Assembly (NCBI GenBank): GCA_001780385.1
Contig: MFGW01000140.1
Location: forward strand, 16,695-22,422
Reading direction: 5' to 3'
DNA: 5,728 nt
Origin: Candidatus Fischerbacteria bacterium RBG_13_37_8
GTDB lineage: Bacteria > Acidobacteriota > HRBIN11 > MFGW01
Below are positions 1 to 5,728 of the stretch, piece by piece. The position numbers were made by a program, and so were the translations under genes. Each line of letters begins with the position of its first letter. Position 1 is the stretch's first letter. The notes under the pieces are model-generated. The model saw nothing but the letters and a program-made list of their open reading frames with translations, searched no databases and was not told the origin of the DNA.

Positions 1-108
1 CTTATTTACAATGCCTATCTTGGAATTACTAATAAGATCTACGATATTTTAGCTGAAATCGTCAAAGAAACCCAACCAACTATAATTATTGAAAAATCCT
101 TTTTATGA
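1..108 (+). CDS. C-terminal end of an unidentified gene (5' end outside window)
   Basis: Frame 1 is open from the first base for 35 codons and stops at TGA (106-108). The peptide begins LIYNAYLGITNK and ends QPTIIIEKSFL. It mixes hydrophobic and charged residues like a helix followed by a short beta strand, as expected of a genuine protein end. The other two forward frames and the antisense frames close sooner. I do not recognise the family, and 35 residues are too few to assign one. The gene runs toward the membrane-protein gene at 861-2324, so the two are convergent. An open run of 35 codons can occur by chance in DNA this AT-rich, so the call is only moderate; the amino-acid make-up is the main support. 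Confidence 0.45.
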   Translation, partial: LIYNAYLGITNKIYDILAEIVKETQPTIIIEKSFL

Positions 109-332
109 TATGACAATTCCATAGTAAGAATTCAGGGAAATCAACTTACGAATGAACCTAAAATAGTTTCTTAATTAGAATTCCTGAAATGCTGTTACAG
201 ATCATGCTTTCATAGCAATTAGATAGTGGCTGGGAGGCAGGGATGAATTTCAGAAATGGTTCTCCATGCAAATTAGGTGCGACTATTTTATCAATCAGCC
301 AATGAATTATATATCATATAAAATACAGATTA

Positions 333-384
333 ACAAGCTGGATTCGAATCCGAAACCTTGTGGTTAGCAGCTAGCTGGACTGCT
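333..384. repeat. Cluster of palindromes, possible structured RNA or site
   Basis: Three short symmetric elements lie next to each other in otherwise AT-rich DNA. GGATTCGAATCC (340-351) is a perfect 12-base palindrome and is flanked by ACAAG (333-337) and CTTGT (357-361), which pair around it. CAGCTAGCTG (368-377) is a 10-base palindrome. AGCAG (366-370) pairs with CTGCT (380-384). The word TTCGAAT resembles a tRNA T-loop, but no T-stem or acceptor stem closes around it on either strand, so this is not an intact tRNA. A small RNA, a recombination-site relic or chance are all possible. Confidence 0.3.
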
Positions 385-720
385 GGTTGAATTGCGGCAG
401 GAAAAGTATTTTGTGGTGAAAATTTTGTGAAAGCGTAGTGATTGCATAAAAAAAGGGGAGACGCATAGAAGATAAACGCCAATAGAGGGGAAGAAATTTA
501 TTATTTTTTCTGTGCATTAGCATGAACTATGTTTGCTATAGAGGCGAATATGTGTTGGTCATTCTGCAAAAAAAATGATATGGCGGTACGCGTAATAATA
601 TATCAGGAAAGTTCCTTTTATAGTTTTTCATAGTAGAAATTAATAATATGCGTACTAGCATTTATCCTTAATATTACTTTCACTTGCCTATTTTTAATCC
701 AAGAAAATCTTTCTTTTTAT

Positions 721-809
721 GGATTGGCAATATTATTCTAACGTAGCAAATTTTGATTCAAAAGAAAATTTTAAAGGCGAAAACAAATTGCTATGTTTCA
801 ATATAATCC
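721..809. repeat. Imperfect nested inverted repeat downstream of the GT-C gene
   Basis: Several short complementary words are arranged roughly concentrically: GGATT (721-725) with AATCC (805-809), TAGCAA (744-749) with TTGCTA (788-793), and AAATTTT (748-754) with AAAATTT (765-771). Together they could fold into a loose stem-loop of about 89 bases. It starts about 50 bases past the stop codon of the minus-strand membrane-protein gene. The pairs are mostly A-T and separated by unpaired stretches, so the fold would be weak. It might mark a transcript end or be chance. Confidence 0.2.
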
Positions 810-860
810 AAAATAGCTATTAAGTTGCTTCAATTTATGCCATTGATATTTGAAAGGCGG

Positions 861-2324
861 CTATTTCTTATCAATAATATCTCCTGATGTGTTTCCATAT
901 TTTCTTAATTGTACAAATTCATTGGCACCGTTCCTCAATATATATGCTCCGTAGTAATTATCAGGAGCATATTCTTGCTTTATATTAGCAGGGAGCGATT
1001 TAATAATTTCTCCAGCTGTCCGCCAGGGCTGGAGGTTCCTAAACATAAAATACCCTAATGCAAAAATCAGCACAAGGCAAATTACATGAAATAATAATTT
1101 GTGCTTAATTATTTTGATTAACAAAACAGAGAGCAACAGACCCCAACCAAACGCAGAAAAATAAAGATATCTGCTGCCTTGAAGATCCGGGGCAACGTAA
1201 AACATTTTATACAAAGGAATTATCCCGGCATATAATAAAATGAATGAGAAACACAGAAATAGTGTAAATTCTTTATTATTCTTTAAAAAGTGAATTAATA
1301 TAATAAAAATAAAAAAAAATGATATAAGAAGCTTTATATATACATACTCACCTATGTAAGATTGGTTCCATGGGAAAAGAAATATTTTAAATGGTTGGCT
1401 AATTGTGGACTTGATAAAAAACAAATTTAACGAGCTGAAATAATCCAAAGGAATTCCTACAATGATAGTACGGATAGCTATATAAGTAGCTGCAATAAAG
1501 AAATTAATAATATGGATTTTTATTGGAAACCGCTCTGACTTCAATTTGTAGAAGAACAAATCCGATACAAAGAAAACAAGAATGAATATAATTGCTGTTT
1601 CTTTGGATAGGAGCGACAGCGCAATAAACAAAACAATAAAAGCACATTTTTTAGCATCTAAGACCGGTTCCACTATATACAGATAAAAAGCGCTTAAGAA
1701 AAAAAACACCCACAGCAATTCCTGAAGACCAGATATCCATACAACGGTTTCGGGTTGGATAGGATTAAAAAGGAAAACAATATACACGATATAGGTATTC
1801 TTAAATCCAATTAGAAAATATCTTGAGATTCGTAACACTAAGATTGAGCAAGAAATATGGAGAATAAAGTTCAAAAGATGAAAAGGAAACGAAGATGTTC
1901 CAAATATCTTAAGCATGATGTAAAAAATCAAGCCGAATACGGGCCTGAAGAATGCTCCTTCGTACTGAGCAACAGGAGTTGAAGAATATCTTGCAATGAA
2001 TACATAATCATCACTTAAAAAAGGATTATTTATGTATGGTACATAAATGAGGAACCAGATTATTATGGGGAAAAAATACCAAACTAGCTTTCTATATTTT
2101 ATTGGTTCTTCTTTGTTAATATCGGATGTTGTCTGGTGACTTCCAGAAGCCAGCCTTAGCAAAAGAATGAGAGCAAAAATATATGAAGCACTTTCAATTC
2201 TATAAGATTTAGTTCCATTGAGAATCGCATAGACGTATATCAAATTAATAATCATCCATAAAGCAGATAATATTACAAGGTTAGAGCTTATTTTTTTTGC
2301 GAATACAGAAATATTATTTTTCAT
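861..2324 (-). CDS. GT-C-fold membrane glycosyltransferase, TMTC/ArnT-like, no TPRs
   Basis: A 487-residue protein with about 13 hydrophobic segments spread over residues 10-427, ending in a hydrophilic tail (430-487). A loop after the segment at 80-97 carries LSDDY (103-107) followed by FFRP (125-128); an acidic pair in the first large loop is a hallmark of GT-C enzymes that use lipid-phosphate sugars. Residues 186-203 (FNPIQPETVVWISGLQEL) and SKE (240-242) match the pattern of TMTC/protein O-mannosyltransferase-like proteins, as does SRYLY (384-388). TMTC relatives often carry a long TPR tail, which is absent here. Expected role: transfer of a sugar from a polyprenyl-phosphate donor on the outer face of the inner membrane. 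Donor and acceptor are unknown. The start is well fixed, because an in-frame TAA lies at 2337-2339, five codons upstream. No Shine-Dalgarno sequence is visible. The gene stands alone, with 858 bp of non-coding DNA upstream. Confidence 0.82.
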   Translation of the reverse strand: MKNNISVFAKKISSNLVILSALWMIINLIYVYAILNGTKSYRIESASYIFALILLLRLASGSHQTTSDINKEEPIKYRKLVWYFFPIIIWFLIYVPYINNPFLSDDYVFIARYSSTPVAQYEGAFFRPVFGLIFYIMLKIFGTSSFPFHLLNFILHISCSILVLRISRYFLIGFKNTYIVYIVFLFNPIQPETVVWISGLQELLWVFFFLSAFYLYIVEPVLDAKKCAFIVLFIALSLLSKETAIIFILVFFVSDLFFYKLKSERFPIKIHIINFFIAATYIAIRTIIVGIPLDYFSSLNLFFIKSTISQPFKIFLFPWNQSYIGEYVYIKLLISFFFIFIILIHFLKNNKEFTLFLCFSFILLYAGIIPLYKMFYVAPDLQGSRYLYFSAFGWGLLLSVLLIKIIKHKLLFHVICLVLIFALGYFMFRNLQPWRTAGEIIKSLPANIKQEYAPDNYYGAYILRNGANEFVQLRKYGNTSGDIIDKK

Positions 2325-2456
2325 TGTATATCGATTTTAGATTAAAGATAGGAGAATATCAACGAGATTAGAAAAAATTTTCAATTTTATTTCCGTGTCA
2401 TCAACTTTTGAGTATTTCGGCACTTAATTTGTACTTAATAATATTATTCTAATATA

Positions 2457-2476
2457 TTATGATATCAATATCATAA
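2457..2476. repeat. AT-only inverted repeat upstream of the GT-C gene
   Basis: TTATGATA (2457-2464) and TATCATAA (2469-2476) are perfect 8-base complements around a four-base spacer. The repeat lies about 130 bases upstream of the start of the minus-strand gene at 2324. It could be an operator-like site or a weak hairpin. The neighbouring DNA (2430-2456) is also rich in A/T palindromes, so chance is a serious alternative. Confidence 0.25.
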
Positions 2477-2515
2477 ATTATTTTTCTCATTCATATGTAC
2501 ATAATATTTTTTGCT

Positions 2516-2595
2516 AGCACTTCGTGCCAGAAATCATATAACATTTGGGCCAAAAACTTATGGATATAAATGAGCATTTCTTAGCACACAGTGCT
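2516..2595. repeat. Pair of look-alike GTGC mini-hairpins
   Basis: TAGCAC-TTC-GTGCC (from 2515) and TAGCAC-ACA-GTGCT (from 2582) share the same layout: a 4-5 bp stem of AGCAC/GTGCT type around a three-base loop, preceded by T. The two copies start 67 bases apart in the same orientation. Neither is followed by a T-run on the strand shown, so they are not obvious terminators. They could be paired protein-binding sites. The second copy lies inside the doubtful ORF at 2560-2700. Confidence 0.3.
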
Positions 2596-2700
2596 GATCC
2601 TTGCTTTTTGACTGTCTTTGCAAATAAATATTTGGATTCCGACTTTCAATTGGCTAATTTCTTTGAGAAAACTTCAAAAACGGAAAGTGTACTAAAATAA
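2560..2700 (+). CDS. Doubtful small ORF, 46 residues
   Basis: ATG (2560-2562) opens a 46-codon frame ending at TAA (2698-2700), directly followed by a second stop, TAG. The product begins MDINEHFLAHSADPCFLTVF and ends KTESVLK; it is polar and plausible as protein, with no signal peptide or membrane segment. There is no Shine-Dalgarno sequence before the ATG. An in-frame stop at 2539-2541 limits extension to six codons. I do not recognise a family. A frame this long is not rare in AT-rich non-coding DNA, so it may be chance or the relic of a lost gene. Its strand is opposite to that of the flanking genes. Confidence 0.2.
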   Translation: MDINEHFLAHSADPCFLTVFANKYLDSDFQLANFFEKTSKTESVLK

Positions 2701-2704
2701 TAGT

Positions 2705-2725
2705 AAGGAGGAGAAAATGTATTAA
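2705..2725 (+). promoter_or_regulatory. Strong ribosome-binding site before a two-codon ORF
   Basis: AAGGAGG (2705-2711) is a textbook Shine-Dalgarno sequence, placed five bases before ATG (2717-2719). The frame then reads ATG TAT TAA and stops. It is much the clearest Shine-Dalgarno/ATG arrangement in the window, since the two visible start codons of larger genes lack one. It may be the surviving start of a decayed gene, a minimal leader ORF, or coincidence. Confidence 0.3.
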
Positions 2726-2729
2726 ATAG

Positions 2730-2849
2730 GTGCATTTTAATGTTGAAGTGGATACGTTTCCATTCGAAGACATCTCCGTTGAGTTTGTGTTTTTTTCGAA
2801 TATCTTGAGCAACCTCTGCCTAATATTAATTCCGAAATATCAAGACTAG
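2730..2849 (+). pseudogene. Possible gene relic, 39-codon open frame
   Basis: A frame from GTG (2730) to TAG (2847-2849) encodes 39 residues starting VHFNVEVDTFPFEDISVEF. Many codons begin with G (GTT GAA GTG GAT, GAA GAC, GTT GAG), a bias typical of true coding DNA. An in-frame TAG immediately precedes the GTG, and the strong ribosome-binding site at 2705-2711 is in a different frame and too far away. This would suit a fragment of a broken gene better than an intact one. I do not recognise the family. The antisense frame is also open but is rich in Arg and Cys, as antisense readings often are. Confidence 0.2.
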
Positions 2850-2897
2850 GAAAAATACTGTAGTGTAATGGCTATATAATATCCACTGCTCCTAATA

Positions 2898-3116
2898 TTA
2901 CTCAGTTTGGTAATTAAATAAAATCATCAAAAGGAAAAAGCATTTATGATGCATATGCTTAGTTTGATATTTATGGAAGATACTATCTAATTTATATATT
3001 ATGCCATGCACTTGATCTATTCCAATGCATCGGTTTGATCCAATAAAAACAATAGTGAAGTATATATCAACACCTTTTGAAATATCTTCTAGTTCAAGCC
3101 AAGATACTTGAAACAT
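2898..3116 (-). CDS. Doubtful small ORF, 72 residues
   Basis: ATG (3116-3114) opens a 72-codon frame on the same strand as the larger genes, starting 66 bases after the lipoprotein gene ends. The product begins MFQVSWLELEDISKGVDIYF; the first 50 residues look globular, and the end contains a short hydrophobic run (CFFLLMILF). No Shine-Dalgarno sequence, signal peptide or known motif is visible. It does not overlap another gene, so it is not simply the shadow of one. It could be a small genuine gene, the remnant of a longer one, or chance. I cannot assign a function. Confidence 0.28.
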   Translation of the reverse strand: MFQVSWLELEDISKGVDIYFTIVFIGSNRCIGIDQVHGIIYKLDSIFHKYQTKHMHHKCFFLLMILFNYQTE

Positions 3117-3182
3117 AGCATGAAAGTATATTTTTATGAGAGGAAAAAGGAATAATTATAATTACTTAATAATTTTCATTTT

Positions 3183-3782
3183 CTATATGCAATTTTCTAC
3201 ATTAGTATGCAAAAGCTCACCTGTGTCCGATTTTATCAACCATTCTGGTTCGCATTCACCCAGTTCATAAGGATCATATAGAGATACAGTGACAATAGCT
3301 TGGCTGTACTTCCATATGTAATTCATCGTAATTGCTGCATTCGGGTACTTGTTAAAATATTCCTTTGCTCCATAATGACGTGCTATCTTAATAGCTGCAT
3401 CACTATTAATTTTAAGTACTGGACCTAACTCTATAATATTATAAGGTCTATGATACGGAGCTAGACCTACATATTCCACTATACCATCTGCCCATACCTT
3501 CCAAATAAAAGTCCTTTCAACATTATTTTCAAGAACACCAAAGAAATAGCTCCAAGCAGATCCTTCTATAACAGAACCTTCTTGATTTGCTCCTGCTGTT
3601 GAAATAATAATCAGCAACGTGTTCTGCCGTTGCTTCTTTTCTAAAGAGCGAACTAATTGCAGGTTGTCAAATGCTTTAGCATTGGGAGTACCCCTTGGAA
3701 AATCCAGTGATGGATTAGTTACAATGTCATCGTTACATGCAACAAGAATGGCTATTATCGAAAGCAAGATGATAATTCTCAT
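3183..3782 (-). CDS. Small lipoprotein, possible PepSY-like C-terminal half
   Basis: A 199-residue protein with a short lipoprotein signal: Arg2, a hydrophobic run (residues 3-14) and the lipobox LVAC with Cys16. Residue +2 is Asn rather than Asp, which by the E. coli rule would favour the outer membrane. A polar linker (17-45) follows. The folded part contains SAWSY (75-79), WADG (97-100), NSDAA (126-130), a Trp at 157, then EWLI (180-183) and DTGE (186-189). The order 'SD-Ala helix, strand, W-x-I strand, acidic TGE turn' recalls PepSY-type domains; this is a weak assignment by eye. Cys177 and Cys198 could form a disulfide. The start is firm: an in-frame TAG lies two codons upstream (3786-3788), and only this ATG precedes the lipobox. 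It begins 8 bp after the GH99-like gene ends and has no Shine-Dalgarno sequence, suggesting co-transcription and perhaps translational coupling. A PepSY-like partner might inhibit or assist the neighbouring enzyme; this is inference. Confidence 0.75.
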   Translation of the reverse strand: MRIIILLSIIAILVACNDDIVTNPSLDFPRGTPNAKAFDNLQLVRSLEKKQRQNTLLIIISTAGANQEGSVIEGSAWSYFFGVLENNVERTFIWKVWADGIVEYVGLAPYHRPYNIIELGPVLKINSDAAIKIARHYGAKEYFNKYPNAAITMNYIWKYSQAIVTVSLYDPYELGECEPEWLIKSDTGELLHTNVENCI

Positions 3783-3790
3783 TGTCTAAA

Positions 3791-5728
3791 TTATTGGCTA
3801 AGAATAGTTTTTAATATTGTAAGTGGATCAGTCCCAAAATTGTAAGGGTACTTAGCATCGCAACCGGGAGTTGTAGCTGTTTTATTCACTTTTTCAAATC
3901 CAGATCCTTCAAACCATTCATTATAGCTGTAAGTCCAAATAATTGATGTATAATCACTCGGAGAATATGTTCTTTCAGAGCAATCCTCTAGTATTAAAAC
4001 CCATTCAGCTAAATTTTTCCTCCATTTTCCTGCATTCTGAATCATATAATTCAGATCATTATCGTTACATAAATGGTAATGTTGAACCGTTTCCCGATTA
4101 TATTCACAAGCAGCAGTATCTAATCCTGTATCATCATATTGAATAAAAATACCCGGATCCAAATCCGCAGGGCGATCAATAAAGCTACCTAAATGGCTTG
4201 ATTGCGTTGCTTTATCATATAATCCATCCAACTTGTCTGCCCATACTTTCACAGGATGATAAGTACATGCAGGACCTTGGGGAACATTTTCTGTAATATC
4301 TACACCGGTAAATGTTGTCGCTGCACTAGGTTTCATCTTCCTAAGTTTTTCCCAATCAGTACCCCAAACAGTATCCCACATTAGATGATCCGCTACAATA
4401 AATAAATCGTTAAAACCGTTTTGTTTAGCAGAATTGATAATATAACTGAAGGCACTTTCAATATTAGAGTTCTGCTGATTGTCTTTAATTAAACGAGTAT
4501 TGTAGATATATATGACAGGCTTATTCTTTATCTTGAAATATTTAGGATGTTTGAAATAATTAGCATTTGATGCAAATACATCAAAATCATTTTTAAATTT
4601 TTGTATTGTTTGTGCATCTCGAAAATCAACATCAGGACCCAATCTAACTGTCACATCGTACAATATAACAAATTTGACCTCCAAATTTGGCTGATTATCA
4701 ACGATTTCAATTGCAGGAATTACAACATTTATTATATTGTTTGTTTCATCTAGCTGACCAGTCCACTCTATCGAAACTATGTCTACGCCTCCTTTAGATA
4801 CCATTTGATCTATCTGAGCTTGGACAACAGTCGGACTTGAGCTACTATAATTCCCTTTCCATGTAGAAGGATTACACGGCTTAGGATGCCAAATGCAATT
4901 ACACCATTTTGTGTTTGGCTTGGGATTTCCATTAGAGTCATAATAACATGAATTTGAATGCGCATACCACGCATAATAGTGCATTGCAGTTAAAATTTTA
5001 TCACTAGCAGCAGGTTTCCATCGAATTTCTACTCTATGATCACATACAGGATCTGGAAATCTAAACTCCTGAGACAATTCGGTAACATTTCCTGCAAGAT
5101 CTTTAGTGGTCACCTGCATTGTATGGATTCCTGGAGATTGAGGTTTTGAAGGATCGTAAGGTGCTCCATCCAGAAAAACATGCAACTCACTAGGATCGAC
5201 GTTTGCATCAAAAACATCAACATAAGGAAGTCTATTTGGAGGATTATTAACTATAATAGTTGGTGGAATAGTATCAATTGCAAACAGAATTGGCGAGTAT
5301 GTAAAATCATAAACATTGATGCCATCTCCTTTGAAATCTAATATATAATGTCCATCTTCATTAATTGGGCTATTAGGTTCGTAAGGCTCCCCATTAAGAC
5401 GCAATTGAAGCCATTGACCTGCTGATTCGTCTGTAAGCTGAATCGCCAATGGAGTATTGTAATATACGCCATTTTGCACACCAACTATGGGAGGTGGCCC
5501 AACATTCATATAGACAGTTGCAGCAATAGTAGTAGTAATTCCTGATCCATCTCGAGCTTCTACCATAATTTCATTTTCATCAGGAGTTAACGGAATAGTA
5601 ATATACCAATTTCCATTTGAAGGACTCGCTATACTTCCATTCACAGTGACAACTGGTTCTCCACAAAGAGTGACTAAATTGTCCCAAGTTGTTCCCCATA
5701 CATAAACATTAGGATGTTCAATTGTACT
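3791..5728 (-). CDS. Exported Ig-like/GH99-like glycosidase (N-terminus outside window)
   Basis: The frame is open to the right edge: 645 codons are visible and the true start lies outside. The GTG at 5644 is internal, because the 28 codons upstream of it are open and complete an Ig-like strand (EPVVTVNG). Counting from the edge, residues 1-76 and about 78-155 and 156-225 are three Ig-like modules; the first resembles the VTVNG...PL...NEIMVEARD type. Residues 233-645 resemble GH99/WbsX-like domains: HYYAWY (250-255), GGVDIVSIEWTG (313-324), KPVIYIY (403-409) and NEWFEG (603-608). Glu604 and Glu607 in this E-W-x-E motif (codons 3917-3919 and 3908-3910) match the glutamate pair I recall as functional in GH99 endo-alpha-mannosidases. 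Likely role: an exported or surface enzyme acting on mannose-containing glycans; substrate unknown. It has about ten cysteines, four of them within residues 261-285. No T9SS-type C-terminal domain is present. The lipoprotein gene follows 8 bp downstream. Confidence 0.82.
   Translation of the reverse strand, partial: STIEHPNVYVWGTTWDNLVTLCGEPVVTVNGSIASPSNGNWYITIPLTPDENEIMVEARDGSGITTTIAATVYMNVGPPPIVGVQNGVYYNTPLAIQLTDESAGQWLQLRLNGEPYEPNSPINEDGHYILDFKGDGINVYDFTYSPILFAIDTIPPTIIVNNPPNRLPYVDVFDANVDPSELHVFLDGAPYDPSKPQSPGIHTMQVTTKDLAGNVTELSQEFRFPDPVCDHRVEIRWKPAASDKILTAMHYYAWYAHSNSCYYDSNGNPKPNTKWCNCIWHPKPCNPSTWKGNYSSSSPTVVQAQIDQMVSKGGVDIVSIEWTGQLDETNNIINVVIPAIEIVDNQPNLEVKFVILYDVTVRLGPDVDFRDAQTIQKFKNDFDVFASNANYFKHPKYFKIKNKPVIYIYNTRLIKDNQQNSNIESAFSYIINSAKQNGFNDLFIVADHLMWDTVWGTDWEKLRKMKPSAATTFTGVDITENVPQGPACTYHPVKVWADKLDGLYDKATQSSHLGSFIDRPADLDPGIFIQYDDTGLDTAACEYNRETVQHYHLCNDNDLNYMIQNAGKWRKNLAEWVLILEDCSERTYSPSDYTSIIWTYSYNEWFEGSGFEKVNKTATTPGCDAKYPYNFGTDPLTILKTILSQ

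Larger units (their letters stand above)
109..860. other. Gene-poor stretch between convergent genes
   Basis: These 752 bases hold no convincing gene. Short open runs exist, for example a 20-codon ORF at 243-305 (+) that starts with ATG five bases after GGGAGG, and a 31-codon ORF at 536-631 (-). Such runs are expected by chance at this base composition. No strong GC-rich terminator is visible for either flanking gene. The only structured parts are the palindrome group at 333-384 and the loose inverted repeat at 721-809, listed separately. Confidence 0.6.
2325..3182. other. Gene-poor stretch between the lipoprotein and GT-C genes
   Basis: These 858 bases have no clear gene. They contain four doubtful elements listed separately: small ORFs at 2560-2700 (+), 2730-2849 (+) and 2898-3116 (-), and a strong ribosome-binding site with a two-codon ORF at 2705-2725. 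There are also AT-rich and GTGC-type hairpins. A 28-codon open run on the minus strand (2491-2577) overlaps the first small ORF and is probably chance. The promoter of the GT-C gene should lie in the left part, but I see no convincing -35/-10 pair or Bacteroidota TTTG/TAnnTTTG pair. The stretch may be a decayed gene region. Confidence 0.55.

Noticed and set aside
243..305. 20-codon ORF starting five bases after GGGAGG
   Set aside because: Too short to distinguish from chance; the peptide shows no recognisable feature.
335..365. Possible tRNA around GGATTCGAATCC
   Set aside because: The bases flanking TTCGAAT do not form a five-base T-stem on either strand, and no matching acceptor or anticodon arm is found at the expected distance.
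701..718. Possible terminator: AAGAAA-ATC-TTTCTT followed by T residues
   Set aside because: The six-base stem is almost all A-T and would be unstable; it is also on the + strand, about 600 bases past the only + strand gene end.
2341..2400. Bacteroidota-type promoter (TATCTTTA, with a TTTT about 21 bases upstream on the minus strand) for the GT-C gene
   Set aside because: Both boxes deviate from TTTG and TAnnTTTG; similar partial matches are frequent in AT-rich DNA.
3120..3182. Possible terminator after the lipoprotein gene (AT-rich repeat then a T-rich run on the minus strand)
   Set aside because: The best stem is six A-T pairs around a nine-base loop; too weak to call.
3943..4146. 67-codon open frame on the + strand
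   Set aside because: It lies wholly within the strongly supported GH99-like gene on the opposite strand and reads like antisense of it; it has no motif or ribosome-binding site.

Overview
The window is AT-rich bacterial DNA, by eye about two thirds A+T. The lipoprotein signal, the multi-domain exported glycosidase-like protein and the lack of clear Shine-Dalgarno sequences before the two visible gene starts fit a Bacteroidota/Ignavibacteria-type Gram-negative. This is inference; no marker gene is present. Coding density is low: about 1.6 kb of 5.7 kb has no convincing gene.

Layout, left to right. (1) Positions 1-108, + strand: the last 35 codons of an unidentified gene that enters from the left edge. 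(2) 109-860: gene-poor DNA between convergent genes, with a compact group of palindromes near 333-384. (3) 861-2324, - strand: a polytopic GT-C-fold membrane protein resembling the TMTC/ArnT type of lipid-linked-sugar glycosyltransferases, without TPR repeats. (4) 2325-3182: a second gene-poor stretch holding short doubtful ORFs, two look-alike mini-hairpins and a strong ribosome-binding site placed before a two-codon ORF. (5) 3183-3782, - strand: a small lipoprotein with a possible PepSY-like C-terminal half. (6) 3791-5728, - strand: a large secreted-type protein with Ig-like modules followed by a GH99-like domain. Its reading frame runs off the right edge, so its N-terminus is missing.

The last two genes are 8 bp apart and very probably co-transcribed from a promoter outside the window. 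The GT-C gene has the same orientation but lies 858 bp downstream, so its membership in the same transcript is uncertain. The common theme is cell-surface glycan handling: one protein that could attach sugars in the membrane, and one exported protein that could cleave or bind mannose-type glycans, paired with a lipoprotein. A functional link between the three is inference. I found no mobile element, CRISPR array, tRNA or rRNA. I see no clear new system; the most interesting items are the GH99-like/lipoprotein pair and the structured intergenic DNA.
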